From the NCBI GenBank assembly GCA_965277415.1, contig CBDICS010000070.1, positions 86,914 through 150,913 on the forward strand: 64,000 nt of DNA. The letters run 5' to 3'. The notes under the pieces were generated by a model. The model worked only from the letters and a program-made list of their open reading frames with translations, searched no databases and was not told the DNA's origin. Of this stretch, positions 1-9,033 are shown in pieces. The DNA is from JAHDHW01 sp965277415 (lineage in GTDB: Bacteria; Bacteroidota; Bacteroidia; Chitinophagales; Saprospiraceae). Numbering within the stretch: the stretch's first letter is position 1; every line of letters starts with the position of its first letter. Made by a program: the position numbers and the translations under genes.

Positions 1-74
1 AGAAATATACTACAGGGTTTAATAAAGATATGGTCTATTTATTCTTTAGGAATGTCCCAAAGAACCCACCCTAA
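1..74 (+). CDS. 3' end of an unidentified gene (partial)
   Basis: An open frame enters from the left edge and ends at TAA 72-74. The readable tail is about 24 residues and ends in VYLFFRNVPKNPP. The composition looks like a real protein C-terminus rather than random AT-rich sequence, but the piece is too short to name. It converges with the metallophosphatase gene on the other strand, about 55 bp away. Confidence 0.35.
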   Translation, partial: KYTTGFNKDMVYLFFRNVPKNPP

Positions 75-103
75 GTCAGGCAATTAATTTTGACGATTAC
101 TTG

Positions 104-129
104 AAGCTAGATTTTTGAACAACTTCGAC
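104..129. repeat. Copy of a short dispersed motif (GAAGTTGTTCAAAAAT type)
   Basis: Read on the minus strand this stretch contains GAAGTTGTTCAAAAAT followed by CTAGCTT. Related copies lie at 8502-8520, 8663-8683 (inverted), 15849-15867 and 25076-25093. All five are outside or at the very edge of genes. It sits just 3' of the metallophosphatase stop codon. Confidence 0.4.
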
Positions 130-1793
130 TAGTGCTTGCAATTTTGTAAGTAGGTAGCTACTTTTTTATTATCATTTTTCAAAGCGTATTCTACTGCAGT
201 TCTACCTTTACGATCTTTGAGACTTATTATTGCACCATTGTCAATCAGTACTTTAGCTAATTCAATATTGCCATGTTTGGCACAGTAAAAGAGTGGAGAT
301 TTCTTTTGCAAATTGATAGCATTAATGTTTGCACCTGATTTTATTAAGAGGTCGACAATATGGTGATTCTTTGCTTTAATCGCATGCATAAGTGGCGTCA
401 TGTTCTCAGAAAGTAATTCTAGGTCAGCGCCTTGCTCTATTAATAATTGGATGATTTGTGGCTGGTTATGTTGAATAGCAGCCTGTACTAAAGTAATTCG
501 TTTACTAAAATAGTGTTTGTTTATTCGATTATCAGGGGTAATAAACTCTTTGACTTCTGCTAGGTTTCCTTCTTTTACTGCTCTAAAAGCTTTCGTTACA
601 ACATCTTCTGTCATAAAGTGTTCGATGTAGCTTTTTTTACCATGAAGGTTTACAGCATAAATTTTTCCATCTTCGAATAATATAGCATTACTTGTTTCTT
701 GCATAATAGCAATTTCGTGTTTAACGTCTATTGCAATTACTTTTTCATTATGCAAACTAGAAACATTTGGTACAATCGTATGTCCGACTACCACATATTT
801 TGCACCATATAAATCAAGTGTTCGACTAACAGCATTTTGAGGAAGTTTTTCACGAAAGTATCCACGATACCACATTGGCCCAGTTTTGCTAAAAACAGCG
901 GCAACTGTTCCCCCTTTTTGTTCAAGACGCCATTTATCTGCACCATAATTTGAACGAGCATATTTGTTCATTTCTTCTAAACGAATTCTTGAGGCAGCCA
1001 TTTGAGGACTCAAACCACCATGTACAAATATTGTCTTCCCAACTTTTTCAATTACATTTTTACTCCTTAACCATCTTCCAAGTTCTGTATTTTTTGAATA
1101 CATCCCGGTATAGCTGGTTTTCATTGCTTTTGCGGCTTTTATATATCTTTCCTCCACATATCTTATATCGCCACGCATATTCATTTCTTCGTGATTACCA
1201 ATAATAAAATGTACCATTCCTCCTGCTTTAGCAGCCTGTTGTTCTAATTTATAAATTAACCATAGTACAGGAGTAACATTATGGCCTCTATCAAAAAAAT
1301 CACCAACTAAGACGAGATGACCTTCACCATATATCCAATCTAAATTTTCATCAATTAGTCTATTTCCTTGAAGTGTTTTTTCAAAAGCTTCAAAATGACC
1401 TTCAATATCTGAAATTGCAAATAATTTTTCTGGTTGCTTATATGTAGTAGGAGGAGCTTGATATTTACTGTGTAAAGTAATCTCAAATTTTGTTTTTTGA
1501 GGATTATCAACCGTACAGACCAAAGGCGGAATATTACCTTTTGATTTAAAGGATTGTTCATCTAATTTTAGTCCTTTAGGAGAAAAATGGACGTTTTTGA
1601 CTAGAATTCTATCTTTTTTGTAAAAAATATGAGGACCTTCAGTGAAACTACTACTGGTAGGATCGCCATTCTTCTGTGTTTTAGAGCTTGGTTGATTTGC
1701 ATGAGCACTCAACACTCCAAAAGATATGATGATTACAGTTATAGTTAATAATAAAGCTGTGAGCTGTTTTCCTGCGATTTTCATTAAAGTCAT
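129..1793 (-). CDS. Secreted calcineurin-like metallophosphatase with C-terminal ankyrin repeats
   Basis: The protein has 554 aa. Residues 1-33 form a signal peptide (KQLTALLLTITVIIISFGVL, cut after AHA), so it should act outside the cytoplasm. The phosphatase domain follows, with all the usual metal-binding blocks: SDIEGHFEAF, GDFFDRGH, IIGNHEEMN, VHGGLSP and VVGHT. This arrangement matches Shewanella-type PPP-like phosphatases. From about residue 430 to the end there are at least three ankyrin repeats (for example TPLMHAIKAKNHHIVDLLI and SPLFYCAKHGNIELAKVLI). A second possible start is Met4. The substrate is unknown; a phosphoprotein or phosphoester in the periplasm is possible. The fusion of a secreted phosphatase to ankyrin repeats is uncommon. 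Confidence 0.85.
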   Translation of the reverse strand: MTLMKIAGKQLTALLLTITVIIISFGVLSAHANQPSSKTQKNGDPTSSSFTEGPHIFYKKDRILVKNVHFSPKGLKLDEQSFKSKGNIPPLVCTVDNPQKTKFEITLHSKYQAPPTTYKQPEKLFAISDIEGHFEAFEKTLQGNRLIDENLDWIYGEGHLVLVGDFFDRGHNVTPVLWLIYKLEQQAAKAGGMVHFIIGNHEEMNMRGDIRYVEERYIKAAKAMKTSYTGMYSKNTELGRWLRSKNVIEKVGKTIFVHGGLSPQMAASRIRLEEMNKYARSNYGADKWRLEQKGGTVAAVFSKTGPMWYRGYFREKLPQNAVSRTLDLYGAKYVVVGHTIVPNVSSLHNEKVIAIDVKHEIAIMQETSNAILFEDGKIYAVNLHGKKSYIEHFMTEDVVTKAFRAVKEGNLAEVKEFITPDNRINKHYFSKRITLVQAAIQHNQPQIIQLLIEQGADLELLSENMTPLMHAIKAKNHHIVDLLIKSGANINAINLQKKSPLFYCAKHGNIELAKVLIDNGAIISLKDRKGRTAVEYALKNDNKKVATYLQNCKH

Positions 1794-1951
1794 AAACGTA
1801 TATATGGATCCACTTAGTGCCTAAACTAGGCATCAATATCAATTTACCAAAATTACCACAATCTTTCCACATTGTTAACCTGAATTTAACAAAGCTTCCT
1901 GACTTTAACGGTTTAGTAGGGGTTTAAAGACAATTCCAATCCAAATTGCCT

Positions 1952-4069
1952 TTAACTAATCATACTCCAAACCTTAAACTTCTTTCCTTGAGTATCTATA
2001 AAGTGCTTTAGTCTTTGGTTGATGGGCTTTTGTAAAGTAGGATCATTATCGAGAATTCGAGCAGCAATTTCACGGGCAGCTTGCAGAATCTTACCGTCTC
2101 TTGCGAGATCGGCAATTTTGAAATTAAGAATTCCACTTTGTTGCGTACCCTCAATATTACCAGGACCTCTAAGTTTAAGGTCAGCCTCAGCAATATCAAA
2201 ACCATTATTAGTACTTACCATGGTTTGAATTCGTTCGCGAGCTTCATTCGATAATTTAAAACTTGACATCAGAAGGCAATAGGATTGTTCGGCTCCCCGA
2301 CCAACCCTGCCGCGAAGTTGATGCAATTGGGAGAGCCCAAAACGTTCGGTATTTTCAATAATCATAACAGAAGCGTTCGGCACATTTACACCTACTTCAA
2401 TTACGGTAGTTGCAATCATGATTTGAGTTTCTCCTTTTACAAAACGTTGCATTTCAAAATCTTTATCCGCTGGCTTCATACGACCATGAACAATACTAAT
2501 TTGATAATCTGGCATTGGGAAGTCTCTGAGTAAGTTCTCATATCCTTGTTCCAGGTTTTGCAAATCAAGTTTTTCGGATTCCTCTATAAGTGGAAAAACA
2601 ACATAAATCTGGCGACCTTTGGCGATTTCTTCTTTCATAAATCCCATAACCCGGAGTCGATGATTTTCTGTTCGATGAAGTGTTTTAATTTCTTTTCGAC
2701 CAGGTGGCAATTCATCAATTACTGAAACATCAAGATCTCCATATAAGGTCATAGCTAGGGTTCGGGGGATTGGTGTTGCCGTCATAACTAAAATATGAGG
2801 AGGATGTCCAATGCTTTTTTTCCAAAGTCGCGCCCGCTGTGCAACACCAAATCGATGTTGTTCATCCGTAATAGCTAAACCGAGGTTTTTGAATTTGACA
2901 GGGTCTTCAAGTAGGGCGTGGGTACCGATAATAATATCTATTTCACCTTCTTCAAGTTGTTGTAAAAGTAGTTTTCGTTTTTTCCCCTTAACACTACCGG
3001 AGAGAAAACCTACATTGATATTTAATCCATCAACGTATTCAGAAATAGAACTATAATGTTGCTGTGCTAGAATTTCAGTAGGTGCCATCAATGCCGCTTG
3101 AAAACCATTATCTAATGCAATCAACATACACATTAATCCAACAATGGTCTTTCCACTACCCACATCACCTTGAAGCAATCTATTCATTTGGATGCCAATT
3201 CCTAGATCTTTTCTAATTTCTTTAAGCACTCTTTTCTGAGCTCCAGTAAGCTCAAAGGGAAGTTTTTCTTTGAAAAAACGATTGAAATTATCCGCAATTT
3301 TTAGAAATTGAAATCCTTTAATTGCATCTTTCCTTCTTCGTCGAATTTGCAATAATCGAAGTTGTAAAAAGAAAAGTTCTTCAAATTTTAAACGCTTACG
3401 AGCAGCATCGAGCTCTTTTTGAGTTTGAGGAAAGTGGATGTTTTTTAAAGCTGTATATCTAGATGGGAAGTGGAATTTTTCTAATAAATATTCGGGTAGG
3501 TTCTCAGATATATCTTTTTCAGATAATTTTTCAAATAAAACTTCGGTAAGTTTCCTTTGGCCTTTTGCATCTAAATTTTTTGCATTAAGTTTATCGGTAG
3601 AAGGGTAAACAGGAGCAAAGGTATTCGCTTTATTAGGTTTTGCTAAAGTAATTGCTTCAATTTCGGGATGAGGGATATTAAGCTTACCCCGAAAAGAATT
3701 GACTCGTCCAAAGACTACATATTCCTGGCCTATGACAAGGTGTTTCTCTAACCAAAAAACACTTTTAAACCAAACCAATTCAATCGCTCCGGTATCATCT
3801 CTGAGTTTGCCTACTAAACGTTTCTTTCGACCATCACCTATTGAATCCAAACGTCTAAGTGTCCCTTTCAACTGCACCATATCACTGTCTTTCCCAATGT
3901 TGTTTATCTTGTGAAATTGCGTTTTGTCCACATAGCGATAAGGGAAATGAGTCAATAAGTCTCTGAATGTAAAAATACCCAACTCTTTCTTAAGCATTTC
4001 TCCTTTGGCAGGACCGACTCCTTTAAGAAACTCAATTGAACTATCTAGTATGTTTATTGGTTTGCTCAA
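1952..4069 (-). CDS. recG: ATP-dependent DNA helicase RecG
   Basis: RecG (705 aa, normal length) remodels stalled replication forks and Holliday junctions in the cytoplasm. The N-terminal wedge region carries an OB fold (around VQLKGTLRRLDSIG). The SF2 helicase core shows Walker A GDVGSGKT near residue 302, the RecG form of motif II DEQHRFG near residue 400, TATPIPRTLA, and motif VI QLRGRVGRG. The C-terminus has the expected DLKLRGPGNIEGTQQSG block. It is divergent from rbfA, with about 115 bp between the starts. Confidence 0.97.
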   Translation of the reverse strand: MSKPINILDSSIEFLKGVGPAKGEMLKKELGIFTFRDLLTHFPYRYVDKTQFHKINNIGKDSDMVQLKGTLRRLDSIGDGRKKRLVGKLRDDTGAIELVWFKSVFWLEKHLVIGQEYVVFGRVNSFRGKLNIPHPEIEAITLAKPNKANTFAPVYPSTDKLNAKNLDAKGQRKLTEVLFEKLSEKDISENLPEYLLEKFHFPSRYTALKNIHFPQTQKELDAARKRLKFEELFFLQLRLLQIRRRRKDAIKGFQFLKIADNFNRFFKEKLPFELTGAQKRVLKEIRKDLGIGIQMNRLLQGDVGSGKTIVGLMCMLIALDNGFQAALMAPTEILAQQHYSSISEYVDGLNINVGFLSGSVKGKKRKLLLQQLEEGEIDIIIGTHALLEDPVKFKNLGLAITDEQHRFGVAQRARLWKKSIGHPPHILVMTATPIPRTLAMTLYGDLDVSVIDELPPGRKEIKTLHRTENHRLRVMGFMKEEIAKGRQIYVVFPLIEESEKLDLQNLEQGYENLLRDFPMPDYQISIVHGRMKPADKDFEMQRFVKGETQIMIATTVIEVGVNVPNASVMIIENTERFGLSQLHQLRGRVGRGAEQSYCLLMSSFKLSNEARERIQTMVSTNNGFDIAEADLKLRGPGNIEGTQQSGILNFKIADLARDGKILQAAREIAARILDNDPTLQKPINQRLKHFIDTQGKKFKVWSMIS

Positions 4070-4139
4070 TGATTAGTATTAATTTTTCTACAAATTTAAT
4101 AATATCAAGGAAGTCCTACAGAAGGAGGAGACAATTTTT

Positions 4140-4147
4140 TATCTTTG
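4140..4147 (+). promoter_or_regulatory. Possible -7 element (TATCTTTG) for rbfA
   Basis: TATCTTTG matches the Bacteroidota -7 consensus TAnnTTTG exactly and lies 38 bp before the rbfA start. No convincing TTG-type -33 element is present 19 bp upstream, so the call is tentative. Confidence 0.4.
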
Positions 4148-4185
4148 CAAGAATAATAGAGACAGAAAAGAATCAATAAATTATA

Positions 4186-4566
4186 ATGAAGGAAAGTAAG
4201 CGACAATTACAAGTGACAGAATTAGTAAAGCGGAATTTCGGAATTTTGTTGCAACAAGAAGGAGGACTTATATATGGGCATGAAGTACTAGTGACTGTAA
4301 CTTCTGTAAAAATGAGTCCAGATATGAGTATTGCAAAAATCTATCTTAGTGTTTATAATACAGAAAATAAACAAGCGATAATTCTTCAGATGGAGAATAA
4401 TTACCATCAACTTAAGCAAGCCTTTGTACAACGTGTTCGTAAACATATGCGTCGTATTCCAGAACTCAATTTTTATCTTGATGATACGCTCGATGAAATG
4501 TATCGACTGAATTCGCTTTTCGATAGATTGGAACGAGATAATCAAATGCCTTCAGAAGAAGAGTAA
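4186..4566 (+). CDS. rbfA: 30S ribosome-binding factor RbfA
   Basis: RbfA (126 aa) is a small KH-fold protein that helps mature the 5' end of 16S rRNA and the 30S subunit. The frame shows the family pattern: an N-terminal basic helix (RQLQVTELVKRNFGILL), then VTVTSVKMSPDMSIAKIYLSVY, and the conserved end RIPELNFYLDDTLDEMYRL. It stands alone and ends 4 bp from the convergent permease gene. Confidence 0.95.
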   Translation: MKESKRQLQVTELVKRNFGILLQQEGGLIYGHEVLVTVTSVKMSPDMSIAKIYLSVYNTENKQAIILQMENNYHQLKQAFVQRVRKHMRRIPELNFYLDDTLDEMYRLNSLFDRLERDNQMPSEEE

Positions 4567-4570
4567 TTTC

Positions 4571-6082
4571 CTATCCCATAACTGTGCTCGTGTTAATTTG
4601 CTCTATATTTATTCTTTTGGCAATACCTTTTGGAATACGAATCAATTGATCATCAAACTGAATTTCTACGGTGTCTTCTTCTTTTTTTTTCATTATAAAA
4701 GATGATCCCGGAAGTAGACCTAATCGCCATAGTTCAGAACTGATCTGACTATCTACTTGTTTTTGGGCAATTTTAGCTGCTTGTTTTAAGGCTAATTGGA
4801 ATAATGGACTATTCGGAATTCCTTTTTTCATTGGTATGGGCGAACCGTGGGGATCAATTGCTGGAAAACCTAGCTTTTCATCAACTTCATCAAGTAGCTC
4901 ATCTGTCAGGAGGTGTTCATATTTTTCCGCGTCTTCATGAATTTGTTCTTCAGTAAGGCCAATTTGCTGTACCAGATACGTTTCCCATAGACGATGAGCT
5001 CGGACAAGTTGTTTTGCTTTATCTATTCCAGAGTTTGTTAGCCTAATAGTATCGTTATCATAAATTAATAATTTATTAAGATTCAAATTTCTCAAATGAT
5101 TCTTCAATCGTCTTTTACTAAAACCGAGACGTGGGAATAAAGTGTTTAAAGATAATGTGCCTTTTTCATGAAGTTTAAGCGCTTGCTTTAAAGTATCTTC
5201 TAGTTCAATTTTTGTTTGTAATTTTCTTTTTCTAAAAAACTTGAAAAGTAAACCTTTCTTTGGAGCAAAGAAAACAGCTAGCAAGTAAATTATTGTTGCA
5301 GTGACAGCCATGGCGGGGCCAGGCGTTGTTTCAAATAAATTAGCTAAGAACATCCCTAGCACAGCAGATAAGAATCCTATAAATCCAGCAATAATGAGTA
5401 CTCGATTTAATCTGTCAGATAGTAGTAATGCTGTTGATGCAGGAGTAATTAACATAGCAACTACCAATATGACCCCAACCGTTTGAAGCGAGGAGACAAC
5501 AGAAAAAGATAGTAATAGCATCAAAAAGTAATGAACTGCCGTTACGGAAATGCCCATTGTTTCTGCTATGACTGACTGGAAGGTGCTTACAAATAAATAT
5601 CGATAAAAAACGGCAATGCTCAATATTACGTATATGGTTACGAAGCCTGTTAAGTATAAGTCTTGATCAGAAATTCCAAGAATTTGTCCGAATAAGAAAT
5701 GTTGTAAATCCAAATGGACACCATCCCTGCTGATTCTTGATATGCCCATAACCCCAATAGAAAACATTGCGGTAAAGACAATGCCAATAGCTGCATCATT
5801 TTTAGTTTTTACATTATTTTGAATCCAGGTGATGCCAATAGCTGAAATTAAGCCTGCTATCGCTGCTCCCGTAAAAAAGCCTAATGCACTAAAACCAAAA
5901 ATCATAAATGCTACTACTACTCCTGGAAGAATAGCATGTGCTAGAGCATCTCCAATTAGTGCCATATTCCTCAATACAATAAAGCATCCTAATACCCCAC
6001 AAGTGATTCCAACTAAAGAAGAGGCTATTAGTGCTCTAATAGCCCAGGCTTCATGTGTAAAAGTGTATAGAATTTCGCTCAT
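4571..6082 (-). CDS. Metal ABC-transporter permease fused to a DtxR/MntR-like regulator
   Basis: Residues 1 to about 285 are a multi-span ABC-3 (ZnuB/MntB-type) permease with the conserved stretch RNMALIGDALAHAILPG and the LITPAS segment. After the basic link FFRKRK comes a DtxR/MntR-like part: a winged helix (LSLNTLFPRLGFSKRRLKNH), the metal-binding/dimerisation helices (HRLWETYLVQQIG, EKYEHLL) and the family signature DPHGSPIP. An FeoA/SH3-like tail closes it (LWRLGLLPGSSFIM). The EKYEH residues resemble the MntR metal site. It should move Mn, Fe or Zn across the inner membrane and may sense the same metal. No ATPase or binding-protein gene is next to it. A perfect palindrome lies 59 bp upstream. 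Confidence 0.88.
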   Translation of the reverse strand: MSEILYTFTHEAWAIRALIASSLVGITCGVLGCFIVLRNMALIGDALAHAILPGVVVAFMIFGFSALGFFTGAAIAGLISAIGITWIQNNVKTKNDAAIGIVFTAMFSIGVMGISRISRDGVHLDLQHFLFGQILGISDQDLYLTGFVTIYVILSIAVFYRYLFVSTFQSVIAETMGISVTAVHYFLMLLLSFSVVSSLQTVGVILVVAMLITPASTALLLSDRLNRVLIIAGFIGFLSAVLGMFLANLFETTPGPAMAVTATIIYLLAVFFAPKKGLLFKFFRKRKLQTKIELEDTLKQALKLHEKGTLSLNTLFPRLGFSKRRLKNHLRNLNLNKLLIYDNDTIRLTNSGIDKAKQLVRAHRLWETYLVQQIGLTEEQIHEDAEKYEHLLTDELLDEVDEKLGFPAIDPHGSPIPMKKGIPNSPLFQLALKQAAKIAQKQVDSQISSELWRLGLLPGSSFIMKKKEEDTVEIQFDDQLIRIPKGIAKRINIEQINTSTVMG

Positions 6083-6140
6083 ATGGCCTGATTGAATTAC
6101 ATTTTTGTAAAAATACTAAAAATTTAGCAATGTCTTCGAT

Positions 6141-6166
6141 ATATTTTTAGACTAGTCTAAAAATAT
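6141..6166. promoter_or_regulatory. Perfect 26-bp palindrome, likely DtxR/MntR-family operator
   Basis: The half-site ATATTTTTAGACT is followed by its exact reverse complement, giving a 26-bp palindrome centred on the ACTAGT hexamer. The core TTTAGACTAGTCTAAA resembles known DtxR/MntR/IdeR-type boxes (TTAGGCTnnCCTAA pattern). It lies 59-84 bp upstream of the permease-DtxR fusion start, where a promoter is expected. With no loop bases it fits a protein-binding site better than a terminator, although the ppx gene ends just upstream on the same strand. Confidence 0.65.
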
Positions 6167-6238
6167 GCTATCTCTAATAAGTTATTTATAGGAAAGGTTT
6201 ATGATATGACTTTTCTGGGAGTCAAATGCATCTGTTTA

Positions 6239-7168
6239 TTATTTCGGACTTATAGATTCTTCATTCAATGCGATTAACTCTTTTAGCATGCCTTCTTTCA
6301 TGGCATAGGCAGAAATAGAAATTTTTTGAATTTTGGTCAATTCTAAAACAAAATGAATTAAAATAAGTGCAACTATGATCAATTGAGCTCGAGTGTTTGG
6401 TATTTCCGGCATATTGAATCGCTCTTGAAGCGTCGTTTTAAGCCATTGGTGATATAAAGGATAAAAATCTGTCACTTTAACCATTCCATGAAGATTGGTT
6501 ATTTTTTCTTTACATAGGACAGTTTCCAATACATCAAATGTACCTGATGCACCAATAAGAATGGTAGGAGTGTATGTTTTTAATTGTTCAATTAATGGGG
6601 CTGTAATATGCGAAAGATGATGAATCAAAAGATTTATATCTGTATTTGAGATTGGATCTGTTTTATGGAAACGATGATATAAAACAGAAACACCAATAGG
6701 GAAACTTTGAGCCCATTTAATTTCTGTTTGATCAGCAATAATAAACTCTACACTGCCACCGCCAATATCCATAATGAGTACGGTATTGTTTTCAAAATCA
6801 ACAGCTTGATTGACACCTTTATAAATAAGCTCCGCTTCTTGGTCACCAGAGATTAATTGGATATGTATACCGGTCTCCTTATAAACTGTTTGGATGAAAT
6901 CAACACCATTACTAGCCGTTCTTAAAGCGGCAGTTCCAAATACTTTGAGTGTAGATACATTTAATTCATCAAGAGTGGCTTTAAAAGACTTAAGGGCATT
7001 TATCCCTCTATCAAAAGGAGCTTTTCCAATGGTTTGAATCCCTTCTTCAGCGAGTTGAACAAAAACTCTATTTCGATATAGCTCTTTGAAAGTACCATGG
7101 AGGACTGTTTCTACGACTAATAAATGAAAAGTATTGGTACCCAGATCAATGACAGCATATTTTTTCAT
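6239..7168 (-). CDS. Ppx/GppA-family phosphatase (exopolyphosphatase-like)
   Basis: The protein (309 aa) has the short form of the family, only the two actin-like lobes and no C-terminal HD domain. Visible motifs are AVIDLGTNTFHLLVVE at residues 4-19, GTAALRTASNG, the second phosphate-binding block VLIMDIGGGSVEFII, and LIGASGTFD. Members remove terminal phosphate from polyphosphate or from pppGpp. Its ATG overlaps the stop of the upstream lipoprotein gene (TAATG), so the two are translationally coupled. Confidence 0.9.
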   Translation of the reverse strand: MKKYAVIDLGTNTFHLLVVETVLHGTFKELYRNRVFVQLAEEGIQTIGKAPFDRGINALKSFKATLDELNVSTLKVFGTAALRTASNGVDFIQTVYKETGIHIQLISGDQEAELIYKGVNQAVDFENNTVLIMDIGGGSVEFIIADQTEIKWAQSFPIGVSVLYHRFHKTDPISNTDINLLIHHLSHITAPLIEQLKTYTPTILIGASGTFDVLETVLCKEKITNLHGMVKVTDFYPLYHQWLKTTLQERFNMPEIPNTRAQLIIVALILIHFVLELTKIQKISISAYAMKEGMLKELIALNEESISPK

Positions 7169-7680
7169 TATTGATTTGGACTTTTTCCAGAAGCAGCGGC
7201 GATTAATTGATTGAAGTGATTGACACCATCAGGAGTCATTAGATTACAATAGGTAGCTTTTCCATTTTTATAGAATACAAAAAATGCACAGCCACCACTA
7301 AAATAAACTTCTGCATCCATCAAATCTTCCCCTTCTGCTTTATAAAAAATTCTTCCCATTGCTTTTCCACACCTCGTTTTTACTTCATTCCTAACTGGAG
7401 AATCTGATATATGTCTTAAATGTACTTGGGCAGATAGACTATCATTTACACTTGAACTTATTGGTAGCTCGTAGAAAATGTAATCCATTTGATTACAAGT
7501 TTTCCAAAGTATTTCCATCTCATCCGTAGTAATACTTGGTAGATAAGCAGTGTATGCATCTACTTCTTTTACAGCTGGTGGCGTAGCGTCTTTTTTTACT
7601 TGCTTGTTGTTCGTCTGCGAACTATTGCAGGATATTAAAGAAAAAGTAAGGAATAAAAAAAATGATATTATTCGACTCAT
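7168..7680 (-). CDS. Small lipoprotein of unknown function
   Basis: The protein has 170 aa. The N-terminus (FFLFLTFSLISCNSS) is a lipoprotein signal with Cys18 as the likely lipidated residue, so it should sit on an envelope membrane facing the periplasm. The rest has no motif I recognise. It is the first gene of a pair with the Ppx-like phosphatase (1-base overlap). Confidence 0.75.
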   Translation of the reverse strand: MSRIISFFLFLTFSLISCNSSQTNNKQVKKDATPPAVKEVDAYTAYLPSITTDEMEILWKTCNQMDYIFYELPISSSVNDSLSAQVHLRHISDSPVRNEVKTRCGKAMGRIFYKAEGEDLMDAEVYFSGGCAFFVFYKNGKATYCNLMTPDGVNHFNQLIAAASGKSPNQ

Positions 7681-7725
7681 TAGTTGGCGTTAGATTGATT
7701 TTTAAATCGAAAGGATTATATATTT

Positions 7726-8376
7726 CTAAAACATGTATAATAAATGAATAGAAAGGTGTTTTGATAAAAATGGTCTTCTGACAGGAGGTCTACCATCAGT
7801 ATCACTTTCACTATAGTCATATAAGTTAGTGAGTGACCTTGTAAACCTACCCGTTATAGCAAGGTGTTTTCCTGTATAAAAAGTAGCACCGACTAATACT
7901 GCTACTTCATCTTCATTGAAAAATTTGCTAATCTCCACGAGGATAGACTCATCATGCTCATCATCGATAGCATAATTGATTAACCTACCGTATGAAAGAC
8001 CTGCATGGAAATGAAGCTTATAATATTCTTCTGATTCATCGAGCCAATCTTGAAAGTTAAAGATGATGGGGACGGAGACATAATTAGTGGTGACTTTAAA
8101 AGGGAAGAAATTTTCATCAAAAATCTTTTGAGAACGACTTCCTCTTTGATCAAATAAAAATTCTATACTAAGTTCAATCTTATCAGTTATAATGGCTACC
8201 CCCCGAAGGCCTCCAGTTATTCCAAGTTTGAGATAGCCATTGGAATTGTCTCCATCAATTTGAGAAAGATTACTACCTAAAATCACTCCTGCTTTAAATC
8301 GCTGTTCTTGTGCTTCCGTTATATTAAGAAAGATCGCAGATATAAGGATGAATGTTAATAATATTTTTTGAAACAT
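7726..8376 (-). CDS. Outer-membrane beta-barrel protein
   Basis: The protein has 216 aa. A signal peptide (residues 1-22, ending ITEAQ) is followed by alternating strands typical of the porin-like OMP_b-brl family common in Bacteroidota: FKAGVILGSNLSQIDG near the mature N-terminus, GITGGLRGVA, and a terminal strand ending in LLYMF with a C-terminal Phe. It is probably an eight-strand barrel. The cargo or role is unknown. It lies 45 bp upstream of the lipoprotein-ppx pair on the same strand and may share a transcript. Confidence 0.8.
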   Translation of the reverse strand: MFQKILLTFILISAIFLNITEAQEQRFKAGVILGSNLSQIDGDNSNGYLKLGITGGLRGVAIITDKIELSIEFLFDQRGSRSQKIFDENFFPFKVTTNYVSVPIIFNFQDWLDESEEYYKLHFHAGLSYGRLINYAIDDEHDESILVEISKFFNEDEVAVLVGATFYTGKHLAITGRFTRSLTNLYDYSESDTDGRPPVRRPFLSKHLSIHLLYMF

Positions 8377-8729
8377 AATAGAAAATTTAAAGCCTAATAA
8401 ATAAAAAGAATTTACTTTTTCAACAATAATTGGTTCAAGTTTAACGCATTAAGTACTATAATAACTGCCTCAATTCAATTAATTTTTGTTTTTTTGTAGA
8501 CGAAGTTGTTTAAAAATAGCTTGCTTGACTACGAAATTACCTTTTGATCTAATACTTTTTTATAAAAGTGTGATATAAGAAAATTATTAACTGATTCTAA
8601 ATTATTGTTTTGAGCCAAAAATCTGCTTTTAAACAATTTCTATATATGAGTCTACACAAGTAGCTATTTTTGAACAAATTAACAATTATTACGAAGATAA
8701 GGGAGCTTTTTTAAAATACGATAGATACA
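8377..8729. repeat. Gene-free stretch with a degenerate inverted repeat
   Basis: This 353-bp gap between divergent genes contains GAAGTTGTTTAAAAATAGC at 8502-8520 and an inverted relative (GCTATTTTTGAACAA) at 8663-8677. GTAGAC/GTCTAC tracts flank both, at 8496-8501 and 8650-8655. The left copy is 18/19 identical to 15849-15867. I see no ORF or RNA gene. It may be a decayed miniature element. Confidence 0.4.
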
Positions 8730-9032
8730 ATGTTTAAATATACCAAGCATCAACTAAAGAAAATCGAAAGTTTACTTGAAGAAGTAGGTTATACGATTCG
8801 TTATGAACGGGGGAATTTTCAATCTGGCTACGCAATTGTAGAAGACCGTAAGATTGCAGTGATCAATAAATTTTTTGATACTGAAGCTCGAATCAATAGT
8901 TTGTTTGATATCATTAGTAATATTGAAATTGATGAATCTCAATTAGAGTCAAAATCTTTAGAATATTTTAATGTCTTAACTAGTAAAGTAATCTCTGAAC
9001 GAGATAAAACTGAAGCTGTAAACCCTACCTAA
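8730..9032 (+). CDS. Conserved-looking hypothetical protein
   Basis: The protein has 100 aa, is soluble and charged (HQLKKIESLLEEVGYTIRYE), and has no signal peptide or membrane segment. I do not recognise a named family. The gene ends one base before the TTG start of the metallo-beta-lactamase gene, so the two almost certainly form an operon with coupled translation. Confidence 0.75.
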   Translation: MFKYTKHQLKKIESLLEEVGYTIRYERGNFQSGYAIVEDRKIAVINKFFDTEARINSLFDIISNIEIDESQLESKSLEYFNVLTSKVISERDKTEAVNPT

Positions 9033-9033
9033 T

